In this document: in pieces, positions 22,699-35,700 of the stretch
How the letters are laid out: each line of letters begins with the position of its first letter
How positions within the stretch are numbered: the first letter of the stretch is position 1
From: Sphagnum magellanicum
Lineage: Eukaryota; Streptophyta; Sphagnopsida; Sphagnales; Sphagnaceae
Reading direction: 5' to 3'
Assembly (NCBI GenBank): GCA_021904315.1
Contig: CM038912.1
Span: 23,286,949-23,350,948, forward strand
DNA length: 64,000 nt
The notes under the pieces: model-generated
Database searches by the model: none
What the model was told of the DNA's origin: nothing
What the model saw: the letters and a program-made list of their open reading frames with translations, nothing else
Program-made: the position numbers and the translations under genes

Positions 22699-25600
22699 AA
22701 CCTTAGTGATGCCAATAGGACCTTGAATTTTCATTTTTGAGAGATTTTTTATGATGTTCAAATAACTTACCATAGTGTTACGATTACCACATAAATAGAA
22801 GTGCCATGTAGTTAATTTATAAACTCCATGTGCATTAGTGTGAAGTGTGATAGTTATCATGGGCACTATCAACAACGACATGATCAACATGTGTGAATGA
22901 CACATTACAAATGTAAGTTCTTTCCCATTTTTAAGGTGTAGATGTAAGAACACTCTTGAAGATGTAGGTTTAAGGCCCCATTATTGGTTCATTTTTCAAT
23001 TATTAATAGTGTAGGACACATAGAGGATGCATTTAGGAAATTCTAGTTCATATAAGCTTCCCAAGTTGTTCAAAGCTTATTAATTCAACTTTTGTTAATT
23101 GTGTAATTTTAGAAGTTAGATAACCTTAACTATATAATTGAGTGTAGGGTAGGTATTCCATCATTTTGTATCTTTAAAAGCTAATGAGTTAATTCACACA
23201 TGTCCGCATTATCCAAACCTAATCAAGTCTTGAATCAATGAAACTAAGTTTAATTGTTACCTGGGTTATTTATTTATCAAGAAAGTTAAAACATTATGAT
23301 ACTCCATATGTTCATGGGTATTAACCCTTCCTATTAGGTGGGTCCTTTCACCAGGAGATCATCTCATCATCTTGGATGTTGATGATTGGTGATGTCGCCT
23401 GGTGGCCCCAGCTGCAGTTGCAAAAGTTGTAGTCTCATCGTCATGGTTGTTGTTGTTGGCCCTCATGACTGCACCAGTTGGCCGTTCTGTCCATAAGATG
23501 ATGGGCTGTGCTTTTCATTTGCCACTTTACCCTACGTTAACCAACTTTCTATTACAGTCAATGTTTTTTTAAATTGCTGACCTTTGATCATTTTTTTTTT
23601 GTCATTAATTTTTTTTGACAACCCTGATCTCCATACGACCCCTGCACCTAGCTACCCTACTGACTTACATCTTAGCCCTGTCTAAAAACTAACAACTAAT
23701 TACTTACCTACGTTTTATTTTTTGGTAAAACATATATTTATTTTGTGCTAAACTTTGATTTTTTTCTTGGTTAAATTTTTATCTCTTGGCAAAACTCTTA
23801 TTTTTTCTTGACTAAACTTTTATCTTTTGGCGAAACTTTTATCTTTTCTTCACTAAGTTTTTATCTTTTGGCAAAACTCTTTTTTTTTTTTTTTTTTGGT
23901 TAAATTTTTTATTTCTTGACAAAACTCTTATCTCTTCTTGGTTAAATTTCTATCTATTGGTATAACTTTTATATCTTCTTGATTAAATTTCTATCTCTTG
24001 GCAAAACTCTTATCTTTTCTTGGCTAAACTTCATCTCTTAGAAAAACCTATATCTCTTCTTAGCAAAACTTATATTTTTTATTAGCTAAATTATATTTTT
24101 TCTTCGATAAAATTTTATCTCTTGGCACAACCTATATCTCTTACAGGCTAAACTTTTAGTTTTTTGCAAACCTTTTTTTTGGGTTAAACTTTTATCTCTT
24201 ATAGGCAAAACTTTTATTTTTGGGCAAAATTTATATATATTTTTGGCTAAACTTTTATCTCTCCTTGGTTAAACTTATATCTCTATTTAACTAAACTTAT
24301 ATCTTTTTTGGGCTAAACTTTTATCTATTCTTGGTTAAAGTTATATCTTTTGGCAAAACCTATATCCCTTACTTTAAACTTTTTATCTCTTCTTGGTTTT
24401 ACTTTTATTTCTTAACAAAATTTATATCTCTTTTTGGCTAAAATTTTACCTCTTTTTGACAAATTTTTTATCTTTTGGCAAAACTTACATCTCTTACTCT
24501 AAACTTTTATCTCTTTTTGGTTTTACTTTTATTTCTTAACATAATTTATATCTCCTTGGTTAAATTTTTATCTCTTCTTAGTGAATTTTTTATCTCTTGG
24601 CAAAGCCTCTATATTTTCTTGGTTAAACTTTTATATCTTGGCAAAACTTATATATCTTTTCGGCTAAACTTTTACTTTTTGGCTAAAACATTATTTCTCC
24701 TTTTATAGTTTTATTGTCTTTTTGTTGTTATAAAATATTTTATTCTATTTTTTTTCAAAATCATCAATCTAATTTCGTTAATTTTCTTCTAATTATAACA
24801 AAATTCAAAACTATCATTGTATTTTTTTTATATCGCTAACGATGGATATTTTATGCCCAACAACATCTAGACACAGTGCTCAATCAAAGATTGAAGGTTT
24901 GATTTGACTTGTACCTTAGGGCTGGTTGCTTTTGATTCCTTTTATTTGAATGTTGGCATTTGGCTTGTATCAACATATTGTTCAATCAAAGACTAAATGT
25001 TTGATTCGGTTTGTATTGCTGGGGCTTGTTTCTTTCGATTCCCTTTATTTGATGTGGTAGAATCATACACCTTCATTTCTTTTCCTACTTGCAACTCATG
25101 TAAGTTGATTTTTAAATCCCTATGATTTTATACCAAACAATTTTGCAAACATCCTTCTCTTGAAACCTCACAAATTTTGTACGACTACAATTTCCTTTTC
25201 AATGCAGCTTTATTGGAATATTCAACATGTGGGTGGTTCTCTCCTCAAACGACTTGTTCAAAAATTGCGTTTAAGCAATCCCATCATTTACCAAGGGTAA
25301 TGTTGTCGAGTCCACTCACACTACTAAGAGCTAGTTAGGACTAGCAAACAATCCTAACTAAGTCCTTTGTGAAAAATCCTGCTAACTTTTTTTTGACACG
25401 CAGTGATTTTACATTTGTTGGGTCTATACTTTCAATTTTAATAAAGACTCAAAATTTGTCCACATTGACTTCACATTGACTTTGGCGCGAGGTGAGTCTT
25501 TTGGGGTCAAGTTCCAAGGGGTGCGCATTGGAGGTCTCCGGGGCGATTGCAATGTTAGGGTAATCATTTCAAAATTTTCTACACATGTCTGTCATAGAGC

Positions 25601-28600
25601 AATGTTTTGTGTGCCTTTCTTACTTCAACAAGCATTGCAGCAAAGGGTTGAGTTTTTTTGTGTGGATTGATGTACAAAATGATCCCAACCAATGATTTTT
25701 GGGGGGCAATTGTTTGTTATTTTCTTTTCTTTTTTTGAATCCCAAAAATGTTTTTTCAGCAAAAAGTCAAGAAAAAAACATTGATCCCTCAAAAAAATTA
25801 GTGATTATTTCTTTGGTTTGAGATGATCATTTGTTGTTGTAATTGATTGGGGAATGAAATGAAAAACATTTAAACAATAGACCGACCCTCAATGGTTATC
25901 ACAATATGGTTCATAACAATAGATATATAACTAAGGTTGTCAAAAGATTTGAAAATAATCAAATAACCATTGGTTCTTTGATTCTGATTGGTTTCAAAGA
26001 ACTAAATTGAACAATATTGATGCTTATAAAAAAATCAAATAACCACCCAATGCATATATTCATATTATTATCTAAAACTTATAATTTTGGCTATATTCAT
26101 AATAATATTATAGTAATATGTCAAGCTGAAAATTTGTTTATTACCTATATTATTTTTGCACATTTAATTTTTTTTGGATATTTCTATACCATTACCATAC
26201 TTGCCCAACACTCCCGTAATACCTGAATGATTTTGGCATAAATTAAATTATTTTTCATTTTGCTGAAAATTACTTGTTGCTTGTGTTGAAATTTTTATAA
26301 TTTTTTTATGAAATCTATTGTTGGGTTTGAACTAGTGACCTTAAAGCTCAAGAACTAGACACACTAGGCTGTCCCACAAAATTAAGAGGAATTTACATAT
26401 TATTATTTATAACCATTACCTGCCAAAATTTTCAGAATTAAAAACCAAGTGCTGAAGTTAAGATTTAAGATTTAATTAATTATTCAGTAGTTTGTTGCAG
26501 AATCTGAGGAGGGAGTATGGTAGTGTGGACTCCATATGCAAGTACCCATAATGTCAACATTCTTATTATTATTATTATTTATTTATTTAAGATTGAATCC
26601 ATTTGCAGAAATTTCAGCAAAATTTTCCTCTTCATCAATTTCTGCAAAACATAAGAAATGCCACCAATATATAGGTAATTAATTTTATTTTTTCCCCATC
26701 AATTTTGTGATGTAACCTACTTGGTGATAAATCATCATCCATTAGGAGAGAGAGAGAGAGAGCGCCAAAAATGGCGACCAAATGAATCACAATTTGGACA
26801 GGCTTGTCTATTTTTGACTACCAAATGAAAAAAATTGGCAAAACCTATCCAAAAAAAAGTTTCAAATTCTGGTTGAAGATATAGCGTAATACCTTGGCCA
26901 TTTCAACACATGTCTGTCAAATAATTAATTAATTTTGCAAAAGTCATTTCAACAAATGAAATATTCCTATATATTCACTATTATCCTTCACAATATTTTT
27001 TGATTTGAAAGAAATAATTTTTAAAAATTTCATCATTTTTTAAAGTAATATAATTAGTGTCAAATTGGCCAAATTACTACTCGGGTATGCTGCTTTCCAA
27101 GGTTTAAGTTTAGCATGATACCCGGAGAGTATCATCTAGGTACTTACTGGGTATTGCAGTAAATATTTTTTAAAAGTTATCACGTGGGCATTGTGAAAAG
27201 TGAAACAATGGGACTCTTTTACCTCACATAAGTCACTGCCACAAATTACAGAGGGGGTGTCATACGTGTGTATTTTTGCCTTTGTTGGCTTTGCTTGGAC
27301 CAGGGCAAGGATGTTCATTATAGAGTATGAGACAGATGGATGAAAAGGATGATCACCCAAGAATATTATATAAGTAGATAGTAGCTTAAGGGATTTTGGC
27401 CCCAAGTTAATAATAGGTCTATTTTTATATGAGGATTTCTGCAAGATGATATTTTGGCTTGTGTTGAAACTTCAGATTAGTTATAGGATTATAATATCTT
27501 CAAGGATTTTGGTTTTTTTTAGAGGAATTTTTCGAAGATTATATTTTTGCATGGTGAAATATTTGAGTTTTCATATTTCTTCTTTTGCATTAAGATAGTA
27601 TTTAGCAAGGCCATAGTGTGACACATCCCTTTTTGATTTGTTGGTAGATCTACAGTTGTGTATTGTATTCCAATACTTGAGTCAATTATATATATATATA
27701 TTTGCTAAAAGTTTTGAAAATATATATAATTAAATCAAAAGTTCAAAAAAATTTACCCACCATTTGTTGAATGTTCACAAAACTTGACTTCTTCTAAAAT
27801 TTAGAAATAGTCTTTTTTTCAATGTTTAGGAAACTCCTTTTTTTATATTGACTCAAATATTTATTGTATTAACTCAAAGCTTTATCGTCTTGACTTTAGA
27901 TATTTATTGTATTGAGACAAAGACTGTTATTGTCAAAATATTTTTAAAAATGAAAATTTTAAATTTTAAATTAAAAAAATTAAAAAATGTGTCAAATAAT
28001 TTTTTTAATTATTTAAATATTCAACAAAAACCTGTCAAACTGAACTGACCCAAAGTATTACGTTAATACCTTGGTAGCTTTGCTAATAATTATATTATTT
28101 GTGGAAACATTGAAGTTTTTGAAATTTAAACACCCCCATTATGACCTAAATTAAGTGGCTATTGCCGTAGTGCCTGGGCTATTTCTTTTATTTTTTCATT
28201 TAGTTTTTGGCCAGTAAAATTATTAACATTAGGCACTATACTAAATAATGAAGCTAGTGTGCTGGAGAGTTTCTTAAATATTTTTGGCATGGCAGATAGG
28301 CTATAAAGAAAAAATGGCAATTTCAAAAACAATTAACTAGTGCCTAACCAGCCTAATTAGTTGTATATTATGGCGTTTAATAAGTATTTTTAAATGCTAA
28401 AAATGCAACATTTCACCAAACTTTCTTCTACTAACTACTTCTAATAAATAAAAAAAATTCCATTCAACAAAAGGAAAAAATTAGATTTGTAAGTCATTGA
28501 AATTATTCCTTACGTGCAAATTCACATTATTATATACCTAAAATCAATTTCAAGCTTTAATTTCATTGGATGAAAAAAAGGAGGAGATTGCAATGGTTTT

Positions 28601-29040
28601 TCACTTTTATTTCTTAATTTTTCAATTTCTATTTCTTGTCAAAACCCTTTCTCAATGCAATTTTATTTTTTTTCCCACATTTTAAAGCACATAACTAGTT
28701 TAAGGAATTCAAATTACAAGATAGAAAACAATTCTTTTAAGTAGTTAAGTTATTTTCTCTCACATTTTACACTCTCACAACAAACAAATACTATATTTTA
28801 TTTTATTTTATTTTAAATTTCACTTCAACAATATGGATCACCCCCCCCATGTCCCCCAAACCCTAAGCTTCATTTATAGATTATGCTTAAAATTTAAAAC
28901 CCTAAATTTTAGACATTAATTTGGGCAAGGTTGATGGGGGCTTAAGTCCACTTTTTTCTTGTCTTTTTGGTGTCTTTTTGTGTGTTTTGGGAGGTGGTCC
29001 CTGGTAGGGCCCAGATAAGACCAGGCCCTTTTTACCTTTT
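22699..29040. other. AT-rich intergenic DNA
   Basis: No gene seen. It contains the minisatellite at 23716-24706, a (GA)n run at about 26744-26762 and many A/T runs. Short open stretches (for example 25476-25670 and 27136-27444) lack motifs, splice logic and conservation. Confidence 0.65.
23716..24706. repeat. Degenerate minisatellite, about 1 kb, unit roughly 20-25 bp
   Basis: Dozens of variants of AAACTTTTATCTCTTCTTGG alternate with TTGGCAAAACTTTTATCTC. The plus strand is strongly T-rich throughout, with regularly spaced AAAC/AAAA blocks. Units vary in length and sequence, so the array is old. No coding frame survives any distance. Confidence 0.85.
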
Positions 29041-29768
29041 CCACAATCTCTACTTATTTACCCCCCTCCCCTGTATTTAACTTTTACTTCTAAACCCAAG
29101 TCTTTCTCTCTCTCTCTCTCGTCGAGCTTCGAGCTTTCTTCGCGCACCGGAACAGCGCTCTTCTCTGTGTTTCCTTGGGCGATTTCGTCGGTCGTGGCGA
29201 TCGATTTGTGTTGTGTGGGTGCTTGCATTTTAGTAGCAGCTACACAGCAGCAGAAGAAGCAAGTGTTGAGACCACAGAAAAAATCTTCAACACCTTCTTC
29301 GCAAACGGCTTTTTTCCTTTTTGCTGGTATGTTAACATTTCCATCAGATGATACCTCCTTCTCCTCCTGCTCCTTGACTCTTTCTCTTTTTTTCCTTTGT
29401 TGCGTCTTTTCTTTGGGTGAATCTTCTTTGGAATTTAAAAGGCGAAGAGCATTATTACCAGTAGAAATGTATGCATAGTTTGTGCTCATTTTCTGGTCCT
29501 TGAGAGCCAAGCGGTTGCTGGGTTTCAAATTCATGTCATTTGTGGTTTGGATTTCTTGTATTCCTTTCTTTTTGCGCGCGTGTCTAACTGGCTACCTATA
29601 TATAGGAAGGGCGGCTGTTTGAGGCGACGTCTTTTTGTTATAAAATTGTGGAAACCTGGGAGGATTTTTGAATTCTTGAGTGTGGCGATTTTTTTTTTTG
29701 GGGGCAAGTTGTGGACATGTTTTATGACTGTTACAAAAGTGATGCTGGAAAGCTTTTTGTTGTGTCAG
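29041..29768 (+). promoter_or_regulatory. Putative promoter, leader and first intron of the VARICOSE-like gene
   Basis: A (CT)n tract at about 29104-29120 is followed by GC-richer DNA (29121-29330) typical of a plant 5' UTR. 29640-29768 is T-rich and ends TGTGTCAG, a good acceptor before the first recognisable exon at 29769. The start codon was not located with confidence. The frame upstream from 29547 looks intronic. Confidence 0.45.
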
Positions 29769-32700
29769 GAGACAAAAAAACAGTCATGCAGTGGCAGCCC
29801 CAATCCAGCTGGTGCATTGCCACTGGATGGTGCCCGCCTTATGGCTCTTTTGACCACACGTTCAGGAAGTGACGGTCCAAGCAAAGAGGACAAAACCCGC
29901 ACCACTGTTGCAGGACCTCCTCAAAGTTCCATGGAGTGCCCCCGTTCCTCACATGGAAACACACCAGAGGTTTCTGTTCCCCCTCCTGCTATAGCCCCAG
30001 CAATGCAACCTGTAAATTTGGTGCTCTCTTCTTCATCTTCCACATTTTCCAGTAACATGTTGCCAAAAGGCCGGTCTCTGAGAGGAGAACATGTTGTATA
30101 TGACGTGGATGTGCGGAGGAGCGGGGAAGCCCAACCACAACTTGAAGTTTGCCCTCTCACTGTCTTCTGGTTTCCGGCAGTTCTACAAATGGGAAGGCAG
30201 ATAGCAGTAAATAGGAGGTACTTATGCTATGTGCTTCAAGGAAACAAGATCGAGATTTGCTCGGTCGACAGTTTACGTGGCAACCATTTGTTGCGAGGAG
30301 GCAACATCCTGATTACCAATGTCGACAGTTTTTATGGTGGCAATTGTTCTCCACAGCGGCTTTCTAGTCATACCCAGGTATAGTATGGCCCAGCCTTATT
30401 CTATCTATCTTTCACACTTTGTCCCCAATACATTACACTCTTAAGTTTCTCTCTTTTGTTTCTCCTTGTTCCTCCTCTCCCCTTATTTATTCTGTTTTTG
30501 TTCTCCTTCTTTCTTCTCGGTTTCCTTGGTCATCTCCTTCTTATTTAGTTTTTTGTTGAGCTAGACCACGTTACAGCTGAGTCTTCCTGTTACTACCAGT
30601 CTTGTGACAGAAACTTAATCTGTTGTTAAATGTATGACATTGACCTTGACCCACTGCCAGGACCTTATGAAGTCAGTGGGAAATGTAATGATAGCTGGTC
30701 ACTCTACCCTACACATTGTTGAAGGCGACTAAACCCATGTAGGACTGTCACTGTTGTTCAAAACCGCTCATTTTTTCTCTCAACTATTTAGGGTTGGGTT
30801 TCCTCTTTTTCCTGTTCATTGATGTGCTGTTGGCTTGGAAATATCTATAATCTTATTACTGTTCATCTCTAAATTTAATTCAGGTTGACATGACTTGTAA
30901 GTATGCAGGAATTCTCAGCACTTCAGAAAATTTCAGTCCCCCTTGGATCATGATGTGAGCTGAATACCTTTTCCAGTCTAAGTCTTAAGGGTTAGGCCTA
31001 AAGAGACCATGTAGAAGCTAGACTTTCCTTTGCGGGGTGGTTGTCTTACTGACTTTTCTTTTGGTGACAGAGGGTGACAGATATGTCTTTCTTTGGGGAG
31101 GATGTGCATCTGCTTGCAAGGTAAACCTATTTCAAGTTACTTTGAGCTTGGTGGTGTTTATTATTCCTTGATTGGTTCATATTGGATAAAATCCTAGGCA
31201 AAAGACCCTGAGCATCCTAAAATTGTTCAACCATTCATGAAAGATTCTTGGCATCTATTCCATCCACTGATTTAATCCTTGGACCAGACATCAAGATTGT
31301 ATGACTTATGGCCATGTTGCAAGCTTTGTGGCACAAATCACTGCTACATCAAGCGATTCCACCCATTGTAGCCAACTCAGCTATATATAGGTCATCTGGT
31401 CACCCGTTCATCCAAAGTGTAGGAATGTCGAGACCTCCAAGTCCTTGTGGGAGGAATAGATGACCAATTCAGCCCCACAATAGTGGCTAGAAATATACCT
31501 AAAGGAGGTCACCCTAATTGTGAAGAAAAATTCAATCAATGCATGTCGAGCAGACAGTGGTGTCATTCTTCTCCCTGGGTGAAGGATTTTCTGTGGAGGG
31601 GTTTATGTTGTTTCTGTGTAATGCAGTGCAAGTGCAGATGGTCTTGTTTTGGTTTCGAAGATAAGGGAGGATGCATTCGGCAATGGGAAACGATCAATAT
31701 CACCCTGGATTTTGCTGGCTATAAAAATTGTTGGTGATTGGGAGTCTTGTGATCCCCGTGTGTGCTGGCATTCACAGATGCAGGTAGCTTTTATTCCTCC
31801 TTGGAGTTGATTATTGGGCAATTGGTCATCATTGCAAGGGGTATGCATGTTATTTACACCTCTGCATCAAGGGGGTGGAATAAGTCCTCCCTTGTGCAGA
31901 ATGGATGGTATGGAAGTCCTTTTCCTAGTTTTTCCTCTGAACACCTTCGCTGTAGTGACTGATCCAATCATGAGAGAATTGTTCAGGGAATGTGGGTTGA
32001 TGGCTTTCCTTGATCAGTGAAGCGATTACTGTTGAGTAGATATGAAGGATGCAGACATATTTGAAATGTGGATCTGAGGAGATAGCCCTCAACTGTGCTA
32101 TGTGTGCAGGATGTTCTGGTGGTGGCAATTGGCAAGTTTGTGTTGACAATTGATATAGGGAAGGTGCGGCAGAAAGCACCTCCACGGTACTTCTTCAATG
32201 CAGAGCGACCAATAGTTTGTGAGGTGGAGAGCCCATTAGAAGGTGTCCAGGTGGTTGGGGCTCATGAGGAACAAGTCAGTGACCTGGCAGTTCCTTCATT
32301 TGTTTCCTCTCATGTGGCATCAGCCTCCCAGGATGGCACGGTGAGTCAAGCTCTCTCCATTTTTTCTTGACCATTTCTTGCCCTTTTTTCTTAATGTTTT
32401 CTCCATGAGACAGATTGACGGGCTAGATTGGGTGATCAAGGAATCTGGCACTTTTCCTTGTAATTGTCAAGAAGGTATCAACATGTAAGGTATGATCTGA
32501 AATTTTGTTCTTGTTTGTGCTCTTGGGTGATTTTTTTGATCAGATGAGGATCTGGGAGGACAAAGCAAGGAGGCCATTGTCAAAAATTTTAGCACATGAT
32601 GGAGAGGCTGTGAGTGCAGTTGCCTTTTTGTCTGCACCAGATCGCCCTGATGATCACACCATCCTTACTGCGGTACAGATTCTATTTCTGCTGTTGCACT

Positions 32701-35700
32701 TTTGTTGGCCCTGCATGTGGTTCACAGCAGAAACTGGCTGAGAATTTGATACAAACAAGCTAGCAGATAAGCAAAGGCCTTTTGGGGAGGTTGTGATGTT
32801 TTGCTTGAATAGGCAGACTGAAATTTATATTGCATAATTTTCGCAGGGTCCCCTCAATCGGGTGCTAAAGCTGTGGGCGTCAAGTGGTAGCCGAGAAGAA
32901 TCCCCGTCAAAACTCAATACAGGAATGTGGCATTGCATTCAGACCCTGGAATTCCAGAGCTCGTCTGCGGAAGGCAAACATGAGAATGCCTTCTTCAACC
33001 AACTTGCAGTAGCACCTCAGGCGAGCCTCATTTTGTTGGCAAATGCAAAGAGGAATGCTATCTATGCAGTGCATGTTGAGTTTGGAGTTGGCGCAGTTCC
33101 TGCGAGAATGAACTATTTGGCAGAGTTTTCCGTTAGAGACCCCATTCTTAGCCTGACAGTTGCAGAAGAGGAAGAGGGTTTTGTGCAAGTGTACTGTGTG
33201 CAAACAGAACGCATACAGCAGTACATCCTAGCTGTGTCACAGTGCCTGCCTCCTCCCAATGAAGAATATAGCTCAGAGCCTCCATCAACGCTGGAGAAAG
33301 TCCCAGTGTTGCCCCAGACACATGATACTGCTCAAATCTCAGCTAATGAGAAGGGGGAAGGAGATTTCCTGGAGCTGGGGAGTACATCAGCAACTGTCCT
33401 GACTGGTCCGAGCGTGAGTGTTCCACCCCGCAGCATGACCGCTTTATCAGCGTTTGGGAGCCCGGTTGAGGTTGGCCACCGAGAAGTCTCACGTGCGGGG
33501 ACAGAGAGGACCAGAGCATTGGATATAACCAAGTTGGGTAGAGGTCCTCCTCAAAGTTCCATGGAGTGCCCCCGTTCCTCACATGGAAACACACCAGAGG
33601 TTTCTGTTCCCCCTCCTGCTATAGCCCCAGCAATGCAACCTGTAAATTTGGTGCTCTCTTCTTCAACTTCCACATTTTCCAGTAACATGTTGCCAAAAGG
33701 CCGGTCTCTGAGAGGAGAACATGTTGTATATGACGTGGATGTACGGAGGAGCGGGGAAGCCCAACCACAACTTGAAGTTTGCCGAATCATTCTGAGCAAT
33801 TCTAAGCCAGTTCTACGAATGGGAAGGCAGATAGCAGTAAGTAGGAGGTACTTATCCTATGTGTCGGATGAAACCAAGATCCAGATTCACTCTGTCAACA
33901 CTTTTTGTCGCCGCAATTGTACTCCATACTACATTCCAGGTCATACCCAGGTATAGTATGGACCAGCCTTATTCTATCTATCTTTCACACTTTGTCCCCA
34001 ATACATTATGCTCTTAAGTTTGTCTCTTCTGTTTCTCCTTTTTCCTCCTCTCCCCTTATTTATTCCGTTTTTGTTCTCCTTCTTTCTTCTTGGTTTCCTT
34101 GGTCATCTCCTTCTTATTTAGTTTTTTGTGGAGCTAGACCATGTTACAGCTGAGTCTTCCTGTTACTACCGGTCTTGTGACAGAAACTTAATCTGTTGGT
34201 AAATGTATAACATTGACCTTGACCCACTCCCAGGACCTTATGAAGTCCGTGGGAATGTAATGATAGCTGGTCACTCTACCCTACACGTTGTTGAACGTGA
34301 CTAAACCCATGTATGACTGTCACTGTTGTTCAAAACCGCTCATTTTTTCTCTCAACTATTTAGGGTTGGGTTTCCTCTTTTTCCTGTTCATTGATGTGCT
34401 GTTGGCTTGGAAATATCTATAATCTTATTACTGTTCATCTCTAAATTTAATTCACGTTGACATGACTTGTAAGTATGCAGGAGTTCTCAGCACTTCAGAA
34501 AATTTCAGTCCCCCTTGGATCATGATGTGAGCTGAATACCTTTTCCAGTCTAAGTCTTAAGGGTTAGGCCTAAGGTGACCATGTAGAAGCTAGACTTTCC
34601 TTTTCGGGGTGGTTGTCTTACTGACTTTTCTTTTGGTGACAGAGGGTGACAGATATGTCTTTCTTTGGGGAGGATGTGCATCTGCTTGCAAGGTAAACCT
34701 ATTTCAAGTTACTTTGAGCTTGGTGTTGTTTATTATTCCTTGATTGGTTCATATTGGATAAAATCCTAGGCAAAAGACCCTGAGCGTCCTAAAATTGTTC
34801 AACCATTCATGAAAGATTCTTGGCATCTATTCCATCCACTGATTTAATCCTTGGACTAGACATCAAGATTGTACGACTTATGGCCATGTTGCAAGCTTTG
34901 TGGCACAAACCACTCCTACATCAAGTGATTCCACCCATTGTAGCAAACTCAGCTATATATAGGTCATCTGGTCACCCATTCATCCAAAGTGTAGGAATGT
35001 AGGGACCTCCAAGTCCTTGTGGGAGGAATAGATGACCAATTTGGCCCCACAATAGTGGCTAGAAATATATCTAAAGGAGGTCACCCTAATTGTGAAGAAA
35101 AATTCAATCAATGCATGTCGAGCAGACAGTGGTGTCATTCTTCTCCCTGGGTGAAGGATTTTCTGTGGAGGGGTTTATGTCGTTTCTGTGTAATGCAGTG
35201 CAAGTGCAGATGGTCTTTTTGTCGTTTGGAAGATAAACCAGTTTCCATCCGCGAATTCCGGCTCCTGCCCCGAGACTTTGCTGGCTATAAAAATTGTTGG
35301 TGATTGGGAGTCTTGTGATCCCCGTGTGTGCTGGCATTCACAGATGCAGGTAGCTTTTATTCCTCCTTGAGTTCATTATTGAGCAATTGGTCATCATTGC
35401 AAGGGGTATGCACGTTATTTACACCTCTGCATCAAGGGGGTGGAATAAGTCCTCCCTTGTGCAGAATGGATGGTATGGAAGTCCTTTTCCTAGTTTTTCC
35501 TATGAACACCTTCGCTGTAGTGACTGATCCAATCATGAGAGAATTGTTCAGGGAATGTGGGTTGATGGCTTTCCTTGATCAGTGAAGCGATTACTGTTGA
35601 GTAGATATGAAGGATGCAGACATATTTGAAATGTGGATCTGAGGAGATAGCCCTCAACTGTGCTATGTGTGCAGGATGTTCTGGTGGTGGCAATTGGCAA

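Noticed and set aside
29547..29768. Upstream extension of the first VARICOSE-like exon beginning MDFLYSFLFA
   Set aside because: T-rich composition, and a strong acceptor at 29768 marks it as intron. The true first exon was not found.
31447..31737. Frame spanning the VARICOSE intron and exon 31627-31783 (MGGIDDQFSP...)
   Set aside because: Wrong frame for the exon. The family sequence GDWESCDPRVCWHS appears only in the spliced frame.
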